From contig NW_013171867.1 of the NCBI RefSeq assembly GCF_000151665.1, positions 622,946 to 686,945 on the forward strand: 64,000 nucleotides of DNA, given 5' to 3'. Within the stretch, counting starts at the first letter, position 1, and each line of letters begins with the position of its first letter. The notes beneath the pieces were generated by a model. The model worked only from the letters and a program-made list of their open reading frames with translations. It was not told where the DNA came from and did not search any database. Source of the stretch: Blastocystis hominis. Taxonomy: Eukaryota; Sar; Bigyra; Opalinata; Blastocystidae. This document shows, piece by piece, positions 42,522 through 54,700 of the stretch. Position numbers and translations under genes: made by a program.

Positions 42522-44844
42522 ATGAAGTTCAAGCAAAAGAAGTTGCGTGGCCAAGAGATTTATGTCCAAGTAAGGGAATTGGACTACTGTTTCCAAATAG
42601 AACGGGAAGTTTTATAAGAAGGTGAGCGATCTGGTCCGTAACTTTTCGGAGGATGAAGAGCCCTTCGAGATTCCCTTGCCCATGGATTATGTCTCACGCA
42701 CCTCTTTTCACTTGGACACCAGTCTTATCCCAACTGCGATGTATAGTTTTGGTGATTTTTGAAAGTATAGAGAGGAGTTGGGTAATCGTAGTTTTCCGGA
42801 AAAGGAAAAATACACGGATGCTTTGAACAAGCTGTTGGCTCTTCAGAGCGAAGGGGAGGAGGAAGAATGCCCATCTCCTAGTCGATTTCAAAATTCGGAG
42901 TGACATTTAGGCTTAGTATTGGACCAATCTTCTTGTGAGAGCTCGCAGAGTAGTACAAGGAGTTCTAAGAGCTACTATGTTTCGACCCCTCTAAGACATT
43001 CAAATTCAAATCGTCATTATTTTGATAACTCTGTTATTGTTACCAGTAACAGTGTTTGGTATAACACCTACATTCGCATTGAACCACTCCCTCCAGGTGT
43101 TATAACTGCTCGTAATGAGCAAGTAGTGAAGACTGAGTTTCAGCACATTTTGGCAAACATCTACTTGAATAAGCCCAAGAAACCTGTTGTACCTGGTTTG
43201 ATTCACGTTCTCCCACCTAGGATGAATCCAGTCCTTGTAACTGTATTCCTCCTGAACGAGCAAAGGAAATTCTGAGCAAGCACACAAACTCCCTCCATTC
43301 CGAGTATAGTCGAGAAGATATTGAATCATTTGCGCACAGGGGTTGTGGAGACCGTTGCATCAATAGACTGTGCTATGTTGAGTGTGATCCGAGCACATGT
43401 CCTTGTGGAGATGATTGCACGAACCAAATGTTCCGTCGTCATGAGTGAGAGCAGAGTATTCAAGATAAAGGGTAGATACCAGAAATTGGTACTCTTTTAT
43501 GATGAGCAAAAAGGATGGGGAGTGCGCACCGATGTTTTCATTCCGCGCGGTACATTCATTATCGAATACGTTGGCGAAGTGATTTCTCAAAAAGAAAGCG
43601 AGTACCGAAGACAGGTAGGAGTTTTTTTTGTTAATTTCGTGTAACGGGCAGAAACGGCAAGGCCAGATGCACATGTACTACATGAGCTTAGCTCCCGATC
43701 AACTGATCGATGCTACAGACAAGGGAAATGCATCTCGGTTCATTAATCATTCATGCGATCCGAATTGTGAAATCCAGAAATGGGCCACAAGCAGCACATA
43801 CTCCGTAGGCATATTCGCGATTCGCGACATTATTCCCGGGGAGGAAATCACGTTCGATTACCAATTTGAGCGAATCGGCAACGGAGCAATTCCCTGCTTC
43901 TGCGGCAGTCCCAAGTGCAGACACATTCTGGGCAAGCCGAAAGAGGTTCCGAACATCAACAACGTAGCGCTGAATCGAGTGGATGAGAGCTAGCTCCCTC
44001 TCAAAGAGCGGATTCATCGCAATCGGTTGTTTCAATGCGACTGCATGATTGACATGGTGGATAAAGTGCTGATGCCGACGACGCTGCTGCCGTTTGTAGG
44101 AGAGGGGGAGAGGTGTGACGATGAGGTGTGCAAAGGGATCGCGAAGTCGCTGGCGAGCTATATGAATACGTTTAATTTGACGACGTTGTCGAGACGAGCG
44201 ACGAAGCGCTCGTTTTTATTTGTTTCGCAGAGGGAAGGAGTGGGAGAATTTGTACCCAAAGAGATTCGAATCAGCGAAGATGAAAAGGAGAGCCAGGTTG
44301 AGAACGAAAACAACAATGAAAAGGAGGCAGAATCAAATGCAAACCAGCCTCAAACGCAAACGCAAACGCAAACGCAAACGTTAACGCTAACACCGACGCA
44401 AACGTTAACGCAAACGTCGACGCAAACGTTAACGCAAACGTCGACGCCAACACCAACGCAAACGCAAACGCAAACGCTAACGCCAACGCTAACACCAACG
44501 CCAAATGAATCATCAAACCTCACTCTACACAGTAAACCTACCAATCATCAAAGAGCGGTAGAAGAGGAACCTGCAGCTCCGCTTCTGCTGTATCGACGCT
44601 TTTCGTCGAGGGGCATTCAACGCGTTGGGGATTGGGTTTTTTGTTCCACGTAGAATTGTAATAGTTCACTTTTACTCAATCGAAATATCTCAAGTGGGTT
44701 AAAACGCGTATTCTTTATCGATCGTTGAGTCAGCAATAGTTTCAGTGGATCTATTCACGGAATCCAAAGGGTCGATTAGGACTTGTGGACATTGATTTCT
44801 TCAAGGACTTTACGGACCCTTCCATCTTTTCATTAATATATTAG
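42522..44844 (+). CDS. SET-domain histone methyltransferase, SETD2/Set2-like (AWS-SET-PostSET)
   Basis: Start MKFKQKKLRGQEIY at 42522. An N-terminal charged and Ser-rich region is followed by an AWS-like zinc domain (CGDRCINRLCYVECDPSTCP, then CGDDCTNQMF), the SET core (RTDVFIPRGTFIIEYVGEVI, YYMSLAPDQLIDATDKGNAS, RFINHSCDPNCEIQKW, EEITFDYQFERIG) and a PostSET CFCGSPKCRHILG. The NHSCDPNC and YQF features are those of the H3K36 methyltransferases SETD2/NSD/ASH1. The apparent stop at 43991 lies in a 30-nt intron, and the frame continues through LPLKERIHRNRLFQCDCMID, a T/Q repeat region, then two more introns (30 nt ending 44653; 32 nt about 44711-44742) to YSRNPKGRLGLVDIDFFKDF and TAG 44842-44844. 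These last exons are easily missed. Exon joins near 42900 are approximate. Confidence 0.85.
44353..44505. repeat. (ACGCAA)n-type hexamer repeat encoding T/Q-L-P run
   Basis: About 150 bp of drifting hexamers in frame with the SET-domain protein, giving Thr-Gln, Thr-Leu and Thr-Pro pairs. Coding and disordered. Confidence 0.75.
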
Positions 44845-44957
44845 TTTATTTAGTTTAGATATGCATGCATTGTTTTTGAGTTTGTTTTCTTCAAACAGGT
44901 GCTTTCCAAAAAACGTGCCTAAATTTTGATTACATATAATATATTATTTATTACTGA

Positions 44958-45688
44958 ATGTTTTCTGCTGGTTCTGCACAATCTCTGTTGGACAGCATCA
45001 GTAATATTGATGTTCCAAAGGAGAGTGTACTCGTTTTGATTGTTTTGTTTTAGTGTAGTTGATGAACAAGGTGGAGAATGTATACAATTATATGTTTTTA
45101 TTAAAGACGAATGAAATGATATCTGAGCTCCTCAATCGCTTATATGTCATTTTACGTAAAACTCCGATTTCATTCCAAGATGATGTGAACTACAAAATAC
45201 GAAGGTACCTGTTATTCCAAAAATTCTGATCCACAGCAACTTTTACAACATTTTGAAGAAATTAACCATGAAGAGATTAAACGATCCGAAGATCATAAAG
45301 ATGATCATCGAAATTATATTTGAAGTAGATACTGAGTGTGTCTGTCACGTAGAACTTGTTTTCCGAGAATGAACTGAATGGTCGCATAATTATAGATATC
45401 TTATCGGGCTTACACAACTACTATAAGCTCATTCCGGAAAACTATGTCGATATGTTCTTCCGCTTCGTCGAAGCAAGTTACAGCAAGTTCAATCAATCCG
45501 CCAAATCATATCTCTCCACATACCAAGATTCCAACGAGCCGCTACAGAGCCAGTCCTCTGAGAAGTCCTCGCAGCAAGGCTCCGTTTTGTACAAGAATCT
45601 GTCTCCGGCTCCTGACGTTGCGCAGTCGTCCACTCCGATGATAACGACGGGTTCCTCGACGGCGACGACAACACCGACGACAACGGCA

Positions 45689-45723
<35 letters not shown>

Positions 45724-48700
45724 CGTGGATGAGCAGGAACTCACACGAAGCCGCTCGCTGTCAATCGATCTTCTGAACCAACCGACCTCGATTCTGCAAA
45801 TCAGACACAACAACAAAATGACCGTACCGTTTGGGAAGCGGCGTGAGCGATAGAACAAACCGATCATTTCGGTGAAGGACTCGATCATCGTGCTGGAAAA
45901 CCTCATTTCTCCAGTTCGCTATTTGTGGCAGACGTTTCCGAAGTGTCAGGAGGCGCACCGACGCCCGATGATGAGTGCAAATCAAGCAGGTTTATGATGC
46001 ATAGACGCGCTCTCGACACTGTGGACCAATCCCATCTATCCTCCGCAAGGATCTGTGACGCAGTACCGGAAATATTTGGACGTTCTGTGCCACTCGCTGG
46101 ACATGTACATCGCGATGTTCTGCCAAATGAACCAAACGGACAGCGAGCAAACGGACGCGATCACCGCCACCGCGATCCAGATTCTCAAATACTACCCGAA
46201 GGAATACGTTGCATCCTCGCCAAATCGATAATGCATAGTACACTTCGTGGAAAGGCGTGCTTCTCCTGCTCCATTTGCCGTCCCAGTATATGCCTAGTCC
46301 GGTTTGGAAAGCGAATCTCGCGTCAGTGATCGCGGGGGGTTTGCTGTTTCCGTCCGAACTGCAGCGACCCGACGAGAGCAACATCAACATCATCGGGCGG
46401 ATGTCGCTTTTCAGCAACTTGTGCAAGTGTTACTTCCCGCATCTGGACTTGATGGATCGCCGCATCATCCTTTCGCAGTACTGCCAGCTGTTTGGAAGCA
46501 ACCGAACGTATTTCCAGATCCAGTTTCGAGCGCTCTCCGACATCGATTCGGTTCTCGGGCATCTTCGAAGCAGTCTCGCCACGCATCCGCACGAGCTCTC
46601 CGACATTCTCTATTCGCTGCTCGTCGTGTTCGTTCGGAAGGCGGAAGACGTGCAGTCCTTCGTACAGAAAGGAAACCGTGCGTGCGAAGTGCGGCCACAG
46701 GTCTACCGCGACGAGTGCTCCAATGCGCGATTCAACGCCTTCATTCGCAACGAGGTCTACACGCCGCCCTCGCCTTCCTACGATCAATACGGAATGCACT
46801 TCGTGTACAACATCGCAAGCGTAGAACTCGGCGACATCGTCATCTACAACACACGCTCCGACATCTTCGATCTTCTTCTTCGTCTCCGCATCGTCATATG
46901 CCAAATCATCTCCTTCTTCAAGCCCCAAACCACCGGCATGCTCTCGACGGCCACCGGGGTTTCTTCGCTTCTGCGATCCCCTGCGCAGCCGACGCACGGC
47001 GTCGTTCAGAATCCCAACACGCCGATGCGTGTGGGCGTTCCTGGCGTTGCTGGTGTTGCGAATGTTGCGAATGTTCCTGGCGTTGCGAGTGTTCCTGGAG
47101 TTGCGAATGTTCCTGGCGTTCCTGGCGTTGCGAATGTTCCTGGTGTAACTGGCGTTGCTAGTGTTCCTGGTGTTACTAACGTTCCTGGTGTTACTAACGT
47201 TCCTGGTGTTCCTAACGTTCCTGGTGTTCCTAACGTTCCTGGTGTTCCTGGTGTTTCGCCCACGACGGGCGCGGGAGCGATGAATCCGAGCCTGGGCGGT
47301 GCGAATGCCTCGATGAATCCTCCTGCAAACGCGTCGCTCTCGATGAATCCAGGGACAACAACAAACGGAGCCGCGGAAGTCCCGCCTCTTCCCTTCACAG
47401 AGCGATTCGTCCATCTGATCTACCGATTTGTGATCGCGTTCTTCAACTGCGGCGAGCTGTACTGCGAGGAAGTCCACCACCCGCGGGAAAAGGTGCGTTT
47501 CGAGGAGGGTTGTAAGGGGTAGCTCGACAAACACATCCACCATGTGGCGAAAGTGATCACGACTCTTCCTGAAGTGGTCGCCCAGCGCGTGTTATCGATG
47601 GCAATGGAAGACATTTACGCGATGACGAAGAAGCACCCCATTTTCGTCGAGTTCTTCCACGAATTGGTGAAGAATTTGGAGTCGTTCCGATACACTGCGC
47701 GCATTCTGCTCGATTTCTTTTTGACGCATCTCTCCGAATTCGAAAAGAAGCGAGACGATGAAATCCCTGTGATTTTCCGACTCTTCCGAGAGTTTTCGTC
47801 GCAGATCAACCTCACATCGCGCGATGACAATAACTTTTTGCCGAGTTTACACCAGCTAATCATCGAATGCATGCATCACTTATACAAAAGCCAGCACTGG
47901 GATCGGTATTTGGATGTTTTGTTCGGTTGCTTCAGCATTCTGCATTATCATCCTCCCAAAGAACAGAGCATGATAACCAAACAAGTGTCCGATGAGTTGG
48001 AGGAATTGGAGAATCAAGTGATGGAGAAGCTCCTCCAGATCACGCAGAATTGCACGGAGAGTCCAATTCGCGAACGGATTTTCGAGATTGCATTCCGCGT
48101 GTCGTTTCGATATCGAAACAAGATTTTGTTCTGCGTGAAAGCACTCGCAGGTCCGGACACGCTTCAGCAAAAAGGTACAGTTGGGTTGGGCGTGTGAGGC
48201 ATAGCGTTCACCTTCTTGGAGCAGATGATTGAATACAAGTCGATCGACCAGGTGTACACGTTTCTGCAGCAGGAAAGCATTCGCGAAGACTTCGTCTCTT
48301 CGGTCTACTCCATTCTGCACAGCTCTTCGATTCTCTCCGCGAAGGTGCTGAACATCCTCGCTCTCTTCGGAGGCCACATGCGCGCCGAATTGAAAGGCCG
48401 CGTTGATCTGCCCATTATGGATCATCAAGTGTCTTCGCTCGTCATTCAAACCCAGAGCGGTTCTTCCTGGGATATTCACATTTACGTGGAACTGGCGGTG
48501 AAGTTCATCGACCGCAATTTGATTTTCGAGCCGCTGGATTACTCCAACTCCAAGCTCTGCTTGACGTTGCATTGCTCCAGCGAGAGCATCAACAAGATCC
48601 GGTCGATTCGCGTCCACTTCAAGCAGGTAGCGCTGCAGTTGCTCGAGAAAAGCCTCCTGCTCTGCATTCATCCCAGCGGCGCCGACATACCCGCCAATTT

Positions 48701-51700
48701 CTCGCTCTCGATGGCGCTCCAATCCGCCTCGCAGCAGCTTCTCGCCTCGCAGCGCAGCGCAGACCCGTCGAAAGATCCTTCCCAAGCCAAATCGATCCGC
48801 GTGCTGAGCACCGAAGACATCATCGAATCGCTTTCCACGCTTTCCGACCAAGACCGATCGTTCTCTCTGAGTCTTCTGGGGCTTCTAATCGCGTGCAGCG
48901 ATGTGGATATCAAGAGCAGAGCGCGCGAGCTTCTTGTGAACTATGTCGCATACTTTGCAGGGCTTTTCGTTGCCTATGCAACACCTGCGACTTCGTCGGC
49001 CTCGCGCTCCTTCACCTATCAAGCCAGCCAGAGTTCGTTCTTGGGTCCGAAAATCCCAGCCTATCCTCTGGGATTGGCGATCCTTCCCGATTCGTTAAAC
49101 CCCTGCTTGCTTCTGCATGTCCTGGTTCTCTTCCTCCAACGAGACCAGAGCGTGGTCTCGCCGACCACCATCCTTGTGATCAACTTGCTGATCTCCCAGA
49201 TTCGGCAGTTGCAGCCGGACTCCATGCTGTTGGAAGGCTTCTTACTGGAGAGTTTTCTGCGCGTTGCGTCGCAGGCCGAGATGCAGGGACACTGGCGATT
49301 GAAGGCGAATCTGCTGCCTGTGTATCTCCACATTACCACCATTCTTCCGGATTTCGCCCTGTCTAGAGTTAGTGGCCTTCTCATTCGCTTCGTTTCGCGC
49401 GTGCTGTCGGTGATTCCCACGGAGTTGGCCGTTCCGACGCAGGAGAAGGCCTTCCAGCTGATTTTCACGCTGCTGCGAAGAGTGTTCCACGTGCCAGTCG
49501 AGGATTCGTTTGATCTGGCTTTGGTGAATTGATTGTAGATTGACTTCGGCTTCCAATTCGGCTTCCAATTCGGCTTCCAATTCGGCTTCCAATTCGGCTT
49601 CCAATTCGGCTTCCAATTCGGCTTCCAATTCGGTTACCAATTCGGCTTCCAATTCGGTTACCAATTCGGCTACCAATTCGGCTTCCAATTCGGCTTCTGA
49701 TTCTGGTGCAGCCACGAGTTCATCGAATCCGACTGTCTCCAACCCGACCATCACTCCTTCCAATTGCGCGAATTCGACTTGCACGCTCAAGTCAACCATT
49801 TCTTCCAAATCCCCAAGCACATCCAATACTTCAAAAGCTTCCACATCTCCAAAGACACCCAAGGATCCCTTGGCGATTACTCTCTCACCCGCTCTGCCTA
49901 ATCCTTCGAACGCGCCTGAGGTCGCTCTGCTGATCTCCCAAGAAGCTTCGGTGATCGCTGAGAAGAGACAGGACTTCGTGTCAGTTGTGCTGGATGGGCT
50001 TCTCGGCCTGCAAAACACGCTGGCTCGGACGATGTACGACCTCATCGCCATCCTGGCGAAGACAGAAAACGCCTCCGTAGTGAATCAAGTCCTTCGCGAG
50101 CAGATTCGTCAGCGCAAGGAGTTCGAGCGCGTGTCGCAGCTGACGATCTTAATGCAGTGCAATACCTACAAAGCCATGGCGCAATGCCTGGAACTGGGCT
50201 TTTTCCAGGTGACCGACAAAGTCGCGGCGAACGTGGTGATGGAGGCGTCGAAGAGCCTTCCGCATATCAACAACTACGAGGCGTTGATTCGCAACTGCAC
50301 GCCGTATGATTGTAGGGAAGAGAGGAGGGAGAGTAATGAATAGTTGACGATTCGGTGGGCGCGCCGCTTTTGGGAACCAGCAAGCAACTCTCCAGCGTGA
50401 AAGTGATTTTGCAACTGATCATCACTTACGTCGTGCTGCGTTGTCGCTTGAATCAAGTACGCTGCAGTGCTGACTGTGCAATGTAGAACGACAATCCCGT
50501 TGTGCATGACACGCTCTCTCTCGACGCGCCTCTCCTAAAGCACGTGATTCTGATTTGTGGATGCGCATCGGAGTCGCTGAGCTCGCTAGCCACTCCCATT
50601 CTCCCCTATCTCTACCAGTTATCCGACGAGGCACTGCGTCTCTCCATCTTCGATATCAATTCCTGCGAGGAAATGCTCATGAAGATGTCGCAGGAGATTT
50701 GCGAAGGGCGGAGCGTGAGCTTATTCGAGCTCTACCAGCTTCAGCGACTGCTTCCTTGCTGGGTGCAGAACAAGGAACGCTTGGCTTCCGCCGTGCTGAA
50801 AGCAGTGACCACGTTCAAAGACATTACGAAGAACACCCGGTCGCTGAAGGAAAACGCGCTTCTTTTCTTCATTCGATTGTTGTGGATCTTGTCCAAGCTG
50901 TCGCTTTCGGCCTCGCAGCTCCGCGATTTGTTCTTCTACGTGAGCTCGGCAATCACGTTCATTCTGGCGAATTGCAGCACCTTGGGATCGCTCGAGCGGA
51001 TCGTAGACTTGCGTGACGCGTTTTACTGTAGTACAAACCTATTTCGGAGATCGCTTCTGCCAATATCGACACGTTGATGGAGCTCCTTTTCTCGATGCAA
51101 GGAAATTCTCTGACTCCGATGCTCATCGCGGATGAAGTGCTGTCCATCCTGTCCGGGATCTTCTTGTATACGAAATCGGATCTGTTCGTGATGAAATTGT
51201 TGCAGAACTGGACGCGATTTGAATCAATCACGACCACCTGCTACAAAGAAAACAACCTCGCTGCGACCTCCTCGATCTTCCAGCTTCTCAACGTCGTATC
51301 GCCTCCCTTCTTGTCTCACGCGTAGCTTATCTCCACCTCCAACCCAGAGCTTCTGCTTCAAAAGCCCGCCTTCCTGAACTTCATCAATCATTTCTGGCAG
51401 CTGATTTCGTCTCGCTTCGAAGTCCTCGCGCAATCCAGCGAGCGCCAGAACGAGCCCGTCCCCGCGGCTGTGCAATCGCGTCAGCTCGCAGTGGCTTCCG
51501 AGCGCTTGGACATGAGTCTGTCGAACATCTACGAAGTGCTGGTTTCGATTTACATCCGTCTGATGAAGCTGAAATATGTGAGAGTGGCCGAGAGTGTTCT
51601 GATCACTAGAATCCGTCGATTAGCAACCGATTCGCCTTCGCGTTCACAGTGAAAAGCGGGCTCTCGCTGCAGAATCTGGCCGACTACTACCAGCAGCAGC

Positions 51701-54700
51701 TTCCGATGATTTTGAGCAATGAGCAGCGCGCTGGGATGATGATGTGAGGCTAGAAAAGCGTGGTGAGGAATAGGGATCTGCTGGATATTCTCCGCGATAA
51801 CTCGATCTCCGATCTGAAGAAGGAGAGCGTGGTGGTCGAAGCCATCATTCCCATTGTGGCCGCGTCGTGCAACAACCGTTCGCTGGATCTGAAGGTTATC
51901 TTCTCGGATACGTTCTTAGACGCGTATGTTCACGGCTATCTCAACTTCGTAATGCAATCGAGCGCGACGATCTCGAAATACTTGCTGGTTGCCATCCTGC
52001 AACTGAACATCGTGCTGTTCCGCCATCTCTACAAGCAACTTGGCGATTATGGGAAGGAAATGAAAGCGTTCGCCAATCATTTGTACAGTTCGGTCGATGA
52101 TCGCGTGGTCAGCTACTCGCTGCTGTTTTTGTGCCAGTACTGCCGTTGCTGCGACGAGCGCGATCAGGCGTATCGCCTGCTTCTCAACACGATTCATTTG
52201 TGTGATAATCACTGCCAGGACGTGATTATGAAGGCCAGCGAATTGCTGAAGGAGCGTACGTGATTTGTGGTTTTGTGTGAATGTAGCGCTGCTCCGATTG
52301 GATCAGGAGAGTCAGAGCAAGCTGTTCCTGAGAGTGGTTCGGAACATCACGATGAACGAGCACTTCCTCAGCCAGCAGAAGCAGATTTTGAAGCTGGTGA
52401 TGCAGCACACCGAGTTGTTTTACTCCGCCGGCGAGCAGCTCTTTAATAGTGTCTGGAACTTTTTGTATCGGTACTTCGAGTACTTGGAAGACGAGCTGCG
52501 CATTGAGGCGGTCTCGACGCTGACGGCGTTCTGCTTGCGAAGACAGCAGACGCCTGGCTACAAGCCCGATCCCAACAAGCAGCGGCAGATCAACAGCCAG
52601 CTTTGGTATCTCGCGATTCGGCTTTGCTGCTCTCGGAAGAATGCTCCGCTGAAGTTAAAGCAGAGCTTGGAGCTTGTGAAGTGCGTGTTGAGACTGAAGC
52701 CGCATTATCCGATCGTGCTGCCGATGCAGCTTTTGAATGTGGAGAAGTTGCAGGATAAGGAGAGCACTTACTCGATGTTGGTGCAGATTGTGGTGTTCTG
52801 TCTTCCGTATCTCAAGGAGGACTACCGCGAAGAAAACCTCAAGTTCATTCAGAAATGCGCCGAGTTTTTGATTGGGATTCTCGAGGAGCCGCTCGCGTTT
52901 TCTTCGCTGATTTACCTTCTCCCCGAGCTGTTCGCGTCGCTCACATCCAAATCCACAGAAGTGCAGACGTTCCTGGCGTCGCTGAAGGATTCGCTGTTTG
53001 CCGTTTACAAGAACGACGAAGCGCTCATCCAGAAGCAGAGTCAGGACAAGAAGATCCGGATCTATCACGTGCTGTATCTCATTCAACGAATCGTCAAGCG
53101 CGCGCCTTCTGCGCTTCCTCGCTTCCTCGGCGATTTGATGATCTGCTTCGGCAATCTTCTCAAGTTCAGTCAGAGCGTGTACACGAACTATTTCTGTCCG
53201 CGATTCGGCATATCAGAGAATAACGTGATCACATCCAGGTCGCTTTGTCGAGGGGGATGAACGTGTAGAAACAGCCAGCTCGAGATTCGCGGACTTCCGC
53301 CTACGCCCGTTCTAAACACGAGCGACATCAACTCCTCGATTCTGCTGCTAATGGACCTGCTTTGTTCCCACATCGGCGATCTTCACGATCATTTGTCGTC
53401 CTTTGTGAACCAGCTGCTGTATCTCTGCAACATCGCCAAGTCGCGAGAGCGCTACATCACCAAGCTGCTGCAGTACATGGAGAGCTGGATGGCCTCCGAA
53501 AAGGAACTCATTTCGCTGGAGTACCTTCAGAAACTGATCGGCGTGGTGAGTTGTGTGACGAATCTCGCAGAGAACGTGGAATACATGGGATTGATTCAGT
53601 GCTACTGGAAGTTTGTGTATGCGGCGTGCAAGCGATATCCGGAATGGAAGCTTCTCCTAAAGCAGCCTGCTCCCAATCTTTCGGGAGTGCGACTGTGGAT
53701 GGCGCGCGCGATGCTGGACGCCGTGATCCGCGGCGCGACGATTTCGAACTCCGAGATCCGCTCTCGCTTCCGCCCATTAGTGTACTCCATTCTGCCGGAC
53801 GGGCTGTTCCAGCGATTGGTGCTGCTGTTCTCCTATCCGGGGCCCGAGAAATGGCAGAGTCGAATCCAAATCAACGCGTCGCTGCAGTGGCTTCCCTGGC
53901 TCGTCGATGTTCTGCTCACCTCCCTCATGGAAGCCGGCACCGTGCAGCTCGGAGCCTCCATGCGTCGCCTCCCCGCTCTCCCGATCGAGTTCATCTCCGT
54001 GGACGGGGAGTCGGCTTCGTCGCGGTCTTCGAATTCGCTGCTGAGCCAGCTGCTTCCGCTGCTTCGACGCTCCGTCTCGCTTCCGACGCCCGATCTCACG
54101 AACAATCTCATCGAATTAGCGTACGGCGATTCGCGAATCGCTTACAAGTACCCTCATCCCGAATCCTCTCTCATTGCAGACTTTGGGTCGACCTCTTCCC
54201 CCTCGCCTGGCGATCCTTCTCCACCTCCCAGCAGATCGAGCTGACGCACTGCATGGTGAAGTTCATGAGCTCGGACAGCCACCAGAAAACGATCGTTCCC
54301 GCCTGGGAGGAGCTCGACCACGACTTCAAGCAGTGGGGATCCACGTGCACGCTCCCCTACTGCCAGCAAGCCAAGTCGCGCTATGGAGACATCACGACGA
54401 CGCACGGCTCGCAAGCTCTGCTCGAGGGAATCATGCGTTGCGAGCCGCTTCCTCGCCTTCCTCCCATCGTGTTGCTGCACTTAACGCGCTTTTGCGGATG
54501 CGGACCACAAGCGTCGGTGTTGCTGGAGCGGCTGCGCTCGGATTGCACGTCGGAGAAGGAGAAGCGGTCCTTCACTGCGTGCCTGGAGAGTGTTTATGTA
54601 GAAAAGCGAGAGAGGACTGATGGATAGAAGGAACTGAACGAGCTGGACGCCTTCGCGGCCATGATCAAGTCGATGAAGCTCCCCGAATTCCACAATGGAA

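Noticed and set aside
43991-43993. TAG as the end of the SET-domain protein
   Set aside because: It is the acceptor end of a 30-nt GT-AG intron, and the same frame continues with protein-like sequence for more than 200 codons.
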